Positions 1-11,345 of a stretch of 64,000 nucleotides of DNA are shown here, piece after piece. The position numbers and the translations under genes were made by a program. Under the pieces are notes generated by a model. It was given only the letters and a program-made list of their open reading frames with translations. It was not told the origin of the DNA and made no database searches. The first letter of the stretch is position 1. Every line of letters starts with the position of its first letter. The stretch lies in the NCBI RefSeq assembly GCF_015706575.1, contig NW_024037059.1, positions 30,018,129 to 30,082,128 on the forward strand. The letters run 5' to 3'. This DNA is from Patiria miniata. Taxonomy: Eukaryota; Echinodermata; Asteroidea; Valvatida; Asterinidae.

Positions 1-608
1 TATGTGCAACCTCTATGAGAGAACGCGGCGAAAAATCATTAAAAACGGGCCTTTTTTCACATCTGTCGCCACCACTTCATTATTCTACAGGGTATACCTT
101 AGATCTCACTACAGTGTGACCCTAACAATATACTCTTTCAGAAAATGAAAGAAAAACTGAATAAAACACTGAGTTTTACTCGCGTATTGATGTTAAACAT
201 TGCATTTTTAGTCAAAAATCTCCCTGTTTTGTGTGTAAACCACGCGTTCAGCCAAGAACTGGTCCATTAAAATCATCGTAACGTTAAATAGCGCCACCTG
301 GGAGCTTAGATCTCTCGAGTCATTTTTCTTCGTCTCATCAGCTTTCCAACAATATAACCCTTATTGTGATTGGTTAAGGTTTAGGCTCGCGTGTATTCAC
401 TTACTAAAGAATTGTACATCTAAACTCCAATAAAATTTGCCGTTGCTCAATGGCTCAGCGCGTAGGGTCTGTTTATTGTACACGTGCTAGGCAGCGCTAC
501 TGTATATACACAGAGCCCGGGAGCTCTTATCTCTGTGTGTCCAAGGTCATCTGGCTGTGCGCTTTGGCCAGTTTACATGGGGTCCTTTTGACCACAAAGG
601 ATTTGATA
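1..608. other. Unassigned AT-rich DNA
   Basis: No gene, exon or recognisable repeat is seen here. It does not match the start of the corresponding gene B intron, so the left end of this unit differs from unit 2. A 104-residue open frame begins at 450 but has no family features. Confidence 0.4.
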
Positions 609-747
609 TGTTTGAAAAGGGCATTTTGTCAGTGGCTACGGCCGGGGCTACAGACGTCACGTGAGGATCGTGATGGCCTGCATTCTGCATTTGAGCGTTT
701 CAAAATCAGTCTGCCTTTAGCCGAGTTGATCCGGGTGAGCTACTCGA
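609..747. repeat. Right-hand end of a TIR element (partial copy of the 33971-34461 element)
   Basis: The stretch ending in the GATCCGGGTGAGCTACTCGA-type terminus matches the right end of the element at 33971-34461 and is followed by the same flank leading into the 100-bp MITE. The matching left terminus is not visible in unit 1. Confidence 0.55.
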
Positions 748-831
748 ATGCACCTTATATTTGATTGACCAACTATAACTGTTTAAATGCTCGAACTTAA
801 AAGAAGTATTGACTACTTTGGTTGTTGTGAT

Positions 832-931
832 AAAACTAGCCTCCTGAGATGATCCATTCAGCGTTCTTTATTCCCGAGGTAATACCCAGGGAAATTGAAT
901 GCTCCATGGATCACAGAGGGAGGCTAGTTTT
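832..931. mobile_element. 100-bp foldback MITE, copy 1 of 6
   Basis: The ends are inverted copies of each other: AAAACTAGCCTCC on the left and GGAGGCTAGTTTT on the right, with GATCCAT also inverted just inside. The element is too short to code. The same element recurs at 7181, 20352, 34554, 43534 and 50053, each time at the border between TRIM cassettes, followed by a flank containing AAGCAGTCA. Confidence 0.8.
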
Positions 932-1650
932 ACTACGCTATCAGTTAAAAGCAGTCAGTATTTGGTTTTTTTATGCCCCATCCACAGATACTACTTGTTT
1001 TTGCTAGATAACTGAATAATTTACCCGAAATGTCATAAAAACGTACCTCAATTTCAATATGAAAGTAATTGAAAATTTCCTCGTACTTTTTCAAACTACC
1101 CCTTCATGAAGTGTTGGAACAAAACGCCCAACATGCAAAACCCATAATATGCATACACTGCTGTTGCTATGTTGGTTGCTACGTGCAAAGAACTTTGTCA
1201 GCCTTGACTAGTCTTTTTAGTGGTTGTATTGTCTTTTGGGCTGTGTGTAACGGGGAAAAAAAGGCTAAGAAAACAACTGGTTGAAATGATTAGGTTGCAA
1301 TTTACTTTTAGAAACTGGGACAAAAAAGGATAGAAAATCAAGGAAACAAAATAAACTTCTCAAAAATGTAATTAAGTCTTATTAAAGAATATCCTTCACA
1401 TTCAAAAAAATAAATTAAAATCCTGAATGAACAAACTAGTTTAAAAGAAATCTCAATCTGGATCAAACAACGAATTAAAAACTCAAAAAGGAATTTGTCA
1501 TTAACAAATTAACAATTGGATTAAATTTTAGGAGAATATTAACAACTAAGGTATTAAAAAATGGATTGACAGAAAAAAATTTAACCAAGGGGAAAAAAAG
1601 CCAATGTCATACATAACTGTTCCAGTACCAACGATACAAACGCTATTGAT
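932..1650. other. Cassette A-rich block, no gene
   Basis: This stretch recurs after every 100-bp MITE (about 7290-7930, 20460-21110, 34660-35290, 43640-44000 in part, 50165-50840). It contains a lysine-rich A-tract segment that is open by chance in some copies only. I see no conserved reading frame and treat it as non-coding cassette DNA. Confidence 0.55.
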
Positions 1651-2193
1651 CAGTATTGTAGTTGAGTATTTTTTTCCAAGTACCGAGTACTGCCCAGTCC
1701 TTAAGTTACTGAGTACAAGTACTTTTTCTTCTGAGTACAAGTTCAGGTCTCTAAGTACGAGTATTTGTACTTCTAAGTACGAGTACAAGTACTTGTATTC
1801 CGAGTACGAGTACTTCTATTTCCAATACGGCCATACGGCCATGGTTCATTGTGCATAATTGTCCCAGGCCCAGTCAGACCGATATACAGACCCACTCACA
1901 GCTAGCTGTTAAATGTGTTTGTCCGGACGTACACAGAAAAAAATCAGCAAACTTTGATGTCTCTGCAAGTAAATCAAACATTTCCAACTGAAAATATCGA
2001 TAATAAAATAAGGCCGTGGTAAGTCAATCTATACCATTTTTTTTTAGTACTGCTATTCAAGTACGAATACTTTGATAAGCAAGTAAAAATTCATCATGTC
2101 AAGTATGAGTACTTTGCTGCCCGAGTACAAGTACCGTCATTTCGAGTACGAGTACTTTCACATTCAAGTATGAGTACGAGTACTACAACGCTG
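1651..2193. mobile_element. hAT-like MITE with a GAGTAC-type minisatellite interior
   Basis: The left end is CAGTATTGTAGTTGAG and the right end CTACAACGCTG, which are inverted matches. The flanking 8-mers CTATTGAT (1643-1650) and CTCTTAAT (2194-2201) agree at 6 of 8 positions. In paralogous cassettes the empty site reads straight through as CGCTATTGATTCAAG. The interior is a degenerate tandem array of GAGTACTT-like units in two blocks. No transposase is present; hAT assignment rests on the CAG...CTG ends and 8-bp duplication. Confidence 0.7.
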
Positions 2194-2201
2194 CTCTTAA
2201 T

Positions 2202-3042
2202 TCAAGTTCAGAGTTCAAACATGCAGTCTGTCCGCGTTAACTACGGAAGCACAAAATGGACATTGCACAAATGTTTTGTGTGATGGTCGTAAGTTTTGTG
2301 ATCCAAGGAATTAACAAAACATGCAAAATTTACAAAGCTTTGAATTGAATATTTACTTAGTCACATGCCATTATGTTACATATACAATGTACTTTTACAA
2401 AATGAAGATTGGCGAAATTTGCTTCATTAAGAGTTAAGACATTTCATATTACGTGACATAAAAGTTATGGACTTTTTTATTATTATAACATTAAATACAG
2501 TGATTTTTTTACGACATTACAGTAGTAAAGTTAATTTTGTGAATTTACGGTCCCTTCAATCTTAAAATAGTTTGTCAGCAAAAACTGTTCTACGGATCAA
2601 GAAACATTGAACACTTTTTCTCTTTCTACACTGTTGATGATTGGATTTCTCTTTTTCCGATACATTATTACTGGAGAGTACACCATAGACCTACTCACAC
2701 ATTTGTTGGGACCGAAAACATGTGGGACCAGCAGAAAGTCCCCATAACTCGGTCCTAATTTGCCTAACAATAAAAAACGTCCCCATAACGCGGTGTAGGC
2801 CTACCCAGGCCAACGCACATGCCAAAATGCATTGAGGGAGATTAACTGAAACACACCAACGTTACCAGTTAATTCAATTTCAAACGGGTTTTACAATCTG
2901 AGTAAATATTATAATTTCATGAATGTAGCTGGTTCAACTACAACAGGTCATGTTCTGCTAGGCCTTGTAAAGCAAATCATCAGATGCAGGTTAGCCCCGG
3001 TTCAAATATAGCAGTTAGTTTTTCGGAGGGCCATCAGGCAAA
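2202..3042 (-). repeat. TRIM1 3' flank (cassette repeat)
   Basis: Conserved DNA lying downstream of TRIM1, with copies downstream of TRIM2, 3, 4 and 6 and in the gene-less relics at 9.0 and 21.4 kb. It starts with the roughly 60-bp direct repeat that also lies on the other side of the gene (6247-6315). From about 2290 to the TRIM stop it is almost identical to 11640-12398. Confidence 0.75.
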
Positions 3043-4960
3043 TCACATCCGCTCAAAGATCTTAACAGAGTGTAGGTCAGCAACAACTACGTCGCCAGCG
3101 GGGGTGAATACCATTCCTAACGGATTGAACAACCTTGAGCTACCGTTGCTACAAGTGCACCATTTGAATCGTATCGCTGCACTTCAGAGTCTTCCCTTTT
3201 TCCAGGATGAACAACAACATAGATGGTCTCATCATCATCGCACAGGACACCAGCTGGCTTAGCAGCTTTGCCATTCACGAATGTCTTGACACTAAACATC
3301 TCTTTACCTTCAAAGTTAACGCAAAAAAAACTTTGGCCCTCGAAGTTTGCGAAGACTAAACAGCCAAAATTGCTTATTGCCAAGTAATAGTCAACCATGC
3401 TATTCGAGATACTTGAAATCAATGATCCGTCCAGGTTGTGGACACTGATGAGCTTTCTCCCCCTGTCAGCGACTGCTACTCGTTGACTGTCAACAGCAAC
3501 ACCAGTGAGGTAACTCTCTGATTGCCCATCCGCATCGTCAGCCGAAGGCGTAAACTCGCGAACAAACTGGAGCTCATTGTCAAAAACCTTCACTTTCTTT
3601 TTGTCCGTGACGAAAAGCAGATCATCATGGGTCATGGCAGCGCCAAAAGGAGCTTCCAACTGATGCTTAGCATCTCCCTGAGCGACCGATGTTTTATACT
3701 GACCAGTTGAGCTAAACAACGATAACCGTTTTAAAATTGTGTCAGTTACTACGATGTCTCCATTTCTGAAACATGCAACAGCCGTGGCGAAGTCAAATTC
3801 CTCGTCACCGGTACCTCTTTTGCCGAACTCTTCCTTTAACTGCCATTTCTCACTGACACAGACCTCCCCAAGATCTGCATCACTCACAACGTCTTGAAAT
3901 CTGACACCAATGAATGACAGACCATAATTCGCCGGTTCACACTTGAGCTCCTGGAATTCCAAGTTGTGCATCACCTTTGGCTTGAGCTCCAAAAGCTCAA
4001 AATCATCGGCTTGACTCATCAAGTCATTTACTGCCGCGATGGTCTGATCTGCGCGTTCCATCTGCTCATGGTTGTGCGTGAGCGCCTTTTCGTACTTACT
4101 GACTCTCTCCTGACCGATTTCGTTGACCTTGTCGGTGAGAAGCTTTGCTTTGTTTCTGATTTTAGTGATCTCTGCCTCCGCTTTTGCATCAATATCACTA
4201 CGAGCCTGAGCCAGTTTCTTTTGTAATCTATTTCGTGCATGTTGGATTGACTTTTCAGTAGATTTGAAGTGCTGCCTGCTCTTCTCGAACTTCTGCAGTA
4301 TGTTTTCAACCTCACTGCGGAAGGACCTGATCAGGTCATCAATGTTTAGGAAATTGTGCTCTGCCGACCGATGACCTAATGCGGCACACATTGAGCAGAT
4401 TAAGGTGTCGCATGTGTCACAGAAGAAACACAGAGGATGGTCATGGTGGATCGTACACATTCGGGTGATGGGTTTGCTGTGTTCTGCTGGAGGGATCTTA
4501 GATTTGTGCCAATCTCCCAATGAGATGATTCGATGGTCTTTGGTGGACTTGACCCTCTCATGGGCTTTCCGGCATTCCTGGCAGAGGTTATCACTACAAT
4601 CAAGACACCTCCAAATGACCTCCTTGCCTTCTCCGCAGTCACATGTGGCGGTAGGTGCCGATGCATCTCCTAATACTGCCTCCTGTTGTTTGACCTCATC
4701 GACAAGAGAACTAAGAAAGAAAGACGAAGAAAGACTCTGCAATCCTCCATCAGGAACTTGCGTCTCTCTCCTGCAGACTGGACATGTTATCTTCTCTGCC
4801 CTGGCTTCTGTTTGCTCATCATCTCTTCCAGACACTTCAGACAAAAGCTGTGCAGACAGTCCAGCATCTTGGGATCCTTGAAACGACAGCAACAGATCGG
4901 ACATTCCAGATGTCCCTGGCTGATCTTGTCCAAGACAGTTCTGGCTGCAGCCTCCGCCAT
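3043..4960 (-). pseudogene. TRIM1: TRIM-NHL gene with two frameshifts
   Basis: RING / B-box1 / B-box2 / coiled-coil / NHL protein of the TRIM2/3/71 type, intronless like its paralogues. The expected ATG is at 4958-4960 and the expected stop (after the KIFERM end) at 3043-3045. Two single-base deletions relative to TRIM4-6 break it. One near 4801 is in the second half of the RING, so the first RING cysteines lie in one frame and the last C-x2-C plus everything after in another. One near 3132 replaces the last two dozen residues with a short tail ending at 3117. The body between them is fully open, with both B-boxes, the coiled coil and nearly all the propeller. It is a young pseudogene, or an active gene with assembly errors. 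Nested antisense in the rGC gene A intron. Confidence 0.8.
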
Positions 4961-5041
4961 ATTTCAGATGTGACCTGATCAAAACAGAACAAACCCGTGT
5001 CTGAAAAAGCTCAAAATTATAACAAACAAGTGATTGCCCCA

Positions 5042-5491
5042 TAGAGCTGTGCATCAGAGCCGGGTACCCGAGTACCCGACCGTTAATGTCAGGAACCAGT
5101 TCCAGATTATGGAATCGAGTACCCATAACCAACTTTGCAAATTACTTGGTAACTTTTCAGTCAATGAAATAGTGTTTTGAATGTCAGTGGGAACATTTCA
5201 AAATAAAGAACAGGATACATGGAAAACCAAAACCAATTTCACGTTTTATGATGCTTGCGAAAGTTGTAGTTTTCACCACCTAGCTACAGAGCACATGTAT
5301 ACACCCTATCTAGCCGTATTGCCGCAACGATGCGGTAGTCTAGTACTATCATGCGGACCTTTATGAACAATCTGAACAGCAACTTCCCAGATTTGAATGT
5401 TTGGCTTGGGTTTCTTTAACGGGTACCTGGGTACCCGTATTTTTTTCAATAGGGTACCCGGTTCCTTTACTGCCCGTAAGTGCACACCCCT
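5042..5491. mobile_element. GGTACCC-rich hAT-like element upstream of TRIM1
   Basis: The ends are inverted relatives (AGAGCTGTGCAT on the left; in other copies TAGGGCTGTGCA against TGCACACCCCTA). The interior carries palindromic GGGTACCC clusters near both ends. Flanks share TGCCCCA (see the copies at 47620 and 39881). It sits about 80 bp upstream of the TRIM start codon. The same insertion is present at the same place upstream of TRIM3, 4, 5 and 6, so it predates the cassette amplification. Confidence 0.7.
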
Positions 5492-7180
5492 TTGCCCCCA
5501 TTTCTTTTACCGCACACCGTACCAGCCTGGAAATCTAAATGTAACAGGAGATTCATTTGTATACATTGACTGCATGCTAACTCATTGGGAGTTAGAAATA
5601 ATAAAATGGGAGTATAGGCCCTAATATGTAAAACAGGACCAAAGATAAACACTTACATTTCAGACTTCGACTCAGAAAACAGAGATGAAACTGGCATGTG
5701 GCAAAAAAATCGGAAAAAAGGCCGAACAAAAATACATGTCCGAAATCTGGGCCGCGCTGCCATTACACACATATACATGCATGTACAATACACTTCATGC
5801 CCAATTTCCGGACACCAACTCCTGCTTTATTTTTTATTCAAACAAAATTTTACGATGAAAAAAAAAATGGTCAGCGTTTTCATTGCATAAAATGCCTGAA
5901 TGACGGTTAGAGTAATGGAGTCATCAATAAAGAAGTTCACTTCTTACTTGAGAAAGTCGAGGGAAAAGTCCGAAAGATAAGGGCACTGTTCATGGTGCTT
6001 CAATCATGTCCATGATTCAACCACTTGCATTCATGCATGGGAAAAAAATCAGGCATTACCGTCTTTCTCTTCCAACAAATGCCAGTGAAATGTTTCGCTA
6101 ATGCTCTCTTCGCTGTCCTCGAGATATTCATCATGATTTTTAAAGCATTGCATTTTGTACAACTGAATCTGAAACCTCCGAAAATCGCACAACATAATGA
6201 TTTTATCCACAGGATCCTTCACAAGGCTACCCACTGAAAATGCCATTGATTCAAGTTCACAGTTCAAACAGGCAACTCTGTCTACGGAAGCACAAAACGG
6301 ACATTGCACAAATATCAACACTGCATGTGTTTTTATAACTCCTGACGCATGTATACATGTTAAGATGCATACCAATACGATTTTACATTTTGAAAGATAT
6401 GAAAATGGAAAAAGGAGGGTTAAAAATAAGAACTGAAAACAAGGATGTGTTAAAGTATCCACGATATAAAGTTAAAAATCAGGAAATATATACCCAACGT
6501 TTCACGCATGCGTACTATTATAGTGACTGTTACCAGTTTTAGTAGGAAAAAAAGCACTTTGTAGGGGTAAGGTGGCTTGGCTTTTTGTTAAATCCTGGAC
6601 ACAACAATAGCCCATTATTTAAAGAACATCAGAGTCCAGGCACAAATGATCGAGACCCAAGTAGGGTCATTACAGCAAAAATAATAAACAGAAAAGCAAC
6701 CCTTAGTACAACTGGTCGGACAGCCTGTGGCATTATTCTTTCTCTGACATTGCGCTGTTATTGTGAAGACAACGATAAAAGAAGGCCATTTCCAAAAATA
6801 TGTCAAATGACACATTTTTGGAAATTTCCGTTATTAGTTGGTTTGTAATTGGGCGAATCCGTGAATTGCTGCGCAAGCGTTGGCACGACGCACACGCGCA
6901 CACCATTGCTATCATTTGTCAGTTCAGTGTTTGACACACATAGCTCTGCAGCAATCGGCTAAATGAGAACGTGTCCCGGATGCTGATTTTGGGCCCAATT
7001 CAAAATGTGACCCGCAACTTTTGAATTAAAATTGAGATCCTAGAATATAATTTCCTCTGATTTTTACACAGCATTCACAGAGCTAAATTTTCATCAGGTA
7101 GTTGTTAAGCACTCGTCTTTAGATTTTGAGCACTTTTGTTGCTTCAAATGGAAAAAATGCACAAATGACTGTTGTGTGGT
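5492..7180 (-). repeat. TRIM1 5' flank and decayed TTAA-type element
   Basis: Non-coding cassette DNA shared with 18240-20340, 22792-25060, 42100-43530, 48100-50050 and 54240-56200. It contains the second copy of the direct repeat (6247-6315). About 6600-7165 is a diverged, reverse-oriented relative of the TTAA-flanked element at 31007-31540. The small open frames here are not conserved between cassettes and are not called as genes. Confidence 0.65.
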
Positions 7181-7279
7181 AAAACTAGCCTCCTGAGATG
7201 ATCCATTCAGCGTTCTTTATTCCCGAGGTGACACCCAGGGAGATGGAATGATCCATGGATCACCGAGGGAGACTAGGTT
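7181..7279. mobile_element. 100-bp foldback MITE, copy 2
   Basis: Same element as 832-931. The right terminus is partly mutated (GACTAGGTTC instead of GGCTAGTTTT). Confidence 0.75.
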
Positions 7280-8621
7280 CACTACAAGTTTGAAGCAGTC
7301 AATATTTGTTTGATAATGCCCCAGCCACAGATTCTGCTTGCTTTTAAGAGATAACTGATTAATTAATAAAAATGTACTTCTTTTTCAGTATGTAAGTAAT
7401 TAAAAACTTCCTTCCACGTTTGCAATACTACCCTTTCGTGAAATGTTTGACTCTAACTTTGAAGCACGTGGGAACAAAACGCGCAACATGTAAAACCTGT
7501 AACATGTATGTGCCTACAATGCTGTTGCTATGTTGGCTGCTAAGTACATAGTACTTTGTCAGCCTTGAACAGTCTTTTTAGACGTTGTATTGTCTTTTGG
7601 CTGCTGTAATGGCCAAAAAATGGCTCACTAAAAATCCTGGTTCAAATGATTAGGTCGTGATTTACTTTTAGAAACTAGGACAAAGAAGAAAAGGCATCAA
7701 TGAAACAAAATAAACTTCTCAAAAATTTAATTAGTCTCATAACAAAAAAAATCCTTCACTTCAAAACACAATTTAAATCCTTAAATAAAAAGACATTTTT
7801 CTCAAATACTTCAAAAGAAATCTCAATCTGGATCAAACAACGAATAAAAAAACTCAAAAAGGAATTTGCCAAGGAAGAAAATAAACACTTGGATAAAATT
7901 TTAGGAGAATGAGAGAAAAAACTAAGTTGTAAAAAAATGGATTGATAGAAAAAAATTAAACCAAGGGAACCAAAAGAAACCCACAGAGCACAATTGGAAA
8001 ATCATTCTAAAAGCACAAAATGAACTAAAAAAAAAATGAAAGGACAAGCAAACAAACCCAAGCAGGGAAACCACTCTCTAGGTAATAAAATAAAAGACTA
8101 AAATGTTAACTTGTCTCTCTGCTGGTCTGCTGAACTAAATTAAATGAGGGTCTAACATGGGGAAGCTTATAGAGGAGGAACATGTTTGCTAAAGTAAACA
8201 AACAGGGGGACACACTTCCAAGAAAGGGGGGGGGGGGGCATCTAAACTTCGACTAAAATGATTTTTTTTCTAAGGGGGGCTACTCTTTTTTAATACACTA
8301 TGAAAAATCACAAGTGCAACTTGGCCCTGCCACATGTGCACGTGGCATGACAGTAAAAATAGTGAATGCCAGAGACATAATCTGTGGGTGAGATATAAGA
8401 AATTTTGAAATTTTGAAACCTTAGGTCCATTAAAATTGAGCACCTTTAATCTGTATATAGATTTGAAAACCATGTGTAGACAATATTAGCCTTAATGAGA
8501 CAAGACAGACACATCAGGTGGATGCTTTACGGTCTTGGTAAAATTTGGGTAAATACAAAAGCGTTTACCAAGACTAACTAGGTTAGCGCCCTCGAGTTGG
8601 GTCCACCATACCTCAAAGAGC
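7280..8621. other. A-rich cassette block and unassigned DNA
   Basis: To about 7950 this is the A-rich block common to the cassettes, including a lysine-rich 70-codon frame that other copies do not keep. From about 7950 to 8621 is unassigned DNA with a G tract near 8226. No gene is supported. Confidence 0.45.
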
Positions 8622-8756
8622 ATAGAGTACCAAAGTGTGCCGCATATTCTGGGTCTCACGCATACGTCGCATAGCTAAAGTGTGTGGAGACATCAGCGCA
8701 CAAACCAGCGAGTGAATCAGAACAAATTCAGCTGACGTCAGACTTTGGTACTCTAT
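8622..8756. mobile_element. Small MITE with 15-bp perfect terminal inverted repeats
   Basis: ATAGAGTACCAAAGT at 8622-8636 is exactly inverted at 8742-8756. The 135-bp span has no coding capacity. I could not define a target duplication. Confidence 0.6.
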
Positions 8757-9044
8757 ACTGACCGGCTGATGAAGGTAATAGGTAAACTCCTGAACAAGAC
8801 CAGGAACTTGCTTGCCAAATGTAATTAAAGGAAGAGAAGATCATTTGCAGCTATCCAAAAAGTATTAAACTGACAAAATTATATTTTATGCATACTTGGT
8901 TTAAAGATAGTAATAATGGCAATAACTCATCATGGGAAAAACCAGTTGCTATTTTAATCTCACTGTACACGACCGGTACGTACATGTACACTTTTATGTA
9001 CATATCATTATGTAGGCTATAAGCCAACGTCATGTACACTATTC
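8757..9044. other. Unassigned DNA with a fragment of the TTAA-type element
   Basis: Around 8843-8866 is a short stretch matching one end of the element at 31007-31540. From about 8870 the sequence matches 11348-11520 and 36720-36880, an outer part of the TRIM 3' flank. No gene seen. Confidence 0.45.
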
Positions 9045-10430
9045 CAGTACCAACAATACAAACGCTATTGATTCAAGTTTAGATTTCAATGAGGCAGCCT
9101 CTATCTCCGTATTTACTACGGAAGCACAAAATGGACATTGCACAAATGATGTGTGTGATAGGTCGACAGTTTTGTGATCCAAGGAATTAACATAACATGC
9201 AAAATGTGCAAAGCTTTAAATTGAATATCTACATAGTCATGTGCCATTGTGTTTCATATTCAGTGTACTTTTACAAAATGAAAATTGGCAAAAAACGCTT
9301 CATTAAGATTTAAGACATTTGATATTACCTATATAAAACTTATGGACTTTTTTTATTATTATGACATGACAAACAGTGATGACCATATTTACAACGTTAC
9401 AGTAGTAAATTCAATTTTGTGAATTGAATGCCGAATTTTAAGAAGTTACGGTCCCTTTAATCTTAAAATAGATTTTTAGCAAAAACAGTTCATACTGGGT
9501 TTATTTTTAAGAAACATTCAACCCTTTTCTTTTTCCCAACTTTTTATCAACGATTTCTTCCACGATTTCTCTTTCTGACTTTATTACTGGAGAGTACACC
9601 ATAGCTACTCACACATTTTTGGGGACCGAAAACACTGTGGGGTCAGCAGAAAGTGCCCATAACTCGGTCCTAATTTGCCTAACAATAAAAAACTTCCCCA
9701 TAACGTTGTGTAGGCCCACCACAGAGCTATATTAAATTACTAGAGCGCTAATTTCGTGTACAAAGTAATGCCTGCTGGGCGCATCCATGTTTGTGCATAA
9801 ACCTATGGAGACCTAGAAATTTTGTACGACTTTTGTACAGCTATTTGCATAATATCTGCATTTGTATTGCCTACAGGTGCGTTATCGAAGCCAATATGCC
9901 CAAATCCGACATGCACGATCAGCAAATGAGCGTTGTCATTTTGCTCTACGCAAACAGTGCAACGCATGCGCGTATTCACTACAGATGCTTTTTGCCGTGA
10001 CATTTTTTTAACTGTCATGATGTGCTTATTAAAGTTGTTTGCGTATGCTCTACTTGCCCGTTTTATGTAGAGTACACTCTCAAAATTCAATCTATCTAAT
10101 TTCATTATGTTCTACAAACACGCACATGAATTCAAAATGTCTGCGCCCAGGACAGCTTCAAAGTGTCTCCGCACGCAGAATGATGAGTTAGTGCTCTAGT
10201 AATTTAATATAGCTCTATGGGGCCAACGCACATGCCGAAATGCATTGAGGGAGATTAACTGATAACACACCAACTTTACCAGTTAATCCAATTTTGAACG
10301 GGTTTTACAATCTGGGTAAATATTATAATTTCAGGAATGTAGCAGATCTAAATAGCCCTGTTTCAACTACAACAGGTAATGTTCTGCGGGTCTTCATTAC
10401 AAAGTAAATTGCCATCCTCCATACATACGA
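9045..10430 (-). repeat. Relic cassette: TRIM 3' flank without a TRIM gene
   Basis: The sequence matches the 3' flanks of TRIM1-4 and 6 in order, interrupted by a MITE at 9722-10219. It ends near 10400, where a TRIM C-terminus would be expected soon after, in unrelated DNA. No TRIM coding sequence remains. Confidence 0.7.
9722..10219. mobile_element. MITE with AGAGCTATATTAAATTACTA termini (long form)
   Basis: Left terminus AGAGCTATATTAAATTACTA is inverted at the right end (TAGTAATTTAATATAGCTCT), extending inward with AGAGCGCTAA. It splits an otherwise continuous TRIM 3' flank. A shorter relative lies at 22488-22650. A right terminus of the same family ends at 33675, and interior sequence recurs inverted near 32930-33400. 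Confidence 0.7.
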
Positions 10431-11345
10431 CCAGCATTGAAATACGCGCTGTTCTCACACACAGATGGGTATAGGCTAATGCATACACCTTCGACTTTCT
10501 GAAACTACAACTCCTAAAAGAAACGGTTCTGTACACAATGTAAATTTAGTATGTCAGCAGTGCTTGCTGTAGAAACCAAATGTTTCCAATTGTGGAAAAA
10601 TTGTATGTACTCATCAAACTAAAAAAGCGACAACTTTTGCACTTCCGTACACTGACTATGTCAGACATCCATTAACAATACATGCTTTTGAGGCGGCCGA
10701 GTCGCTCGGCCGAATGGCCCGCGTCTCGCCGAGCGACTCGGCCAGATCTTTCACTCAAGAAGCTTATTCATAAAGTAGCTGCACAACTAATTGCTGTCAA
10801 CTTTAGTGAATACTCAAACCAAATTTGAATGAAATTTTCAAAATTTTACTGTATGTACCTATGCAATATTCATGAACCATTTATCAATCTGAAGGGTTGA
10901 TCGACTGTATAATCGATCGATGACCCAATTTTGGATTGTGTGTAGGCGGCGCGTCCCTGTGTGCAACTCGCCACTAGCTAGCTCTTCTTGCACAGTACTC
11001 CTAAAAGAAACGGGTACTAAACATAGTAACTGTACCCAATGTAAATTTAGTTTTGTCTGCTTGCTGTAGAAACCAAATATTTCATATTGTGGAAACATTT
11101 TATGCAGGTACCCATCAAATTAAAAAAGCAACAACTTTTGCACATCCATTAACAATACATGCTTTTGCGGCAGCCGAGTCGCTCGGCCCGATGGCCTCCG
11201 GGGCGGTCTATTTGCCTGTCACTCAAGAAGTTTATTCATAAAGTAACTGCACAGCTAGTTGCTGTCAACTCTAGTGAATATTGAAACCAATTTTGAATGA
11301 AATTCACATAAATTTACTGTATGTACATATGCAATATTCATACAC
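10431..11345. repeat. Two direct copies of a roughly 490-bp repeat
   Basis: A unit starting near 10510 (CCTAAAAGAAACGG) recurs from about 11002, sharing blocks around TTGCTGTAGAAACCAAAT, CATTAACAATACATGCTTTT and CCGAGTCGCTCGGCC. A further partial copy lies at 45118-45330 next to TRIM5. Not coding; family not recognised. Confidence 0.6.
10695..10743. repeat. GC-rich hairpin inside the repeat
   Basis: GGCCGAGTCGCTCGGC on the left is exactly inverted on the right (GCCGAGCGACTCGGCC) with a loop of about 17 nt. The second copy near 11175 keeps only the left arm. Confidence 0.6.

Noticed and set aside
4405-4881. 158-codon open frame on the + strand opposite TRIM1, with similar frames opposite TRIM2-6
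   Set aside because: These are shadows of the TRIM coding strand. They recur wherever the gene does and carry no independent domain.
4961-5132. Extended N-terminus for TRIM1 beginning at 5132
   Set aside because: That frame is open only because of the frameshift in the RING. All paralogues start at the ATG matching 4958-4960.
7700-7912. Lysine-rich 70-codon frame in the A-rich cassette block
   Set aside because: Broken in the other cassettes and explained by A-rich composition.
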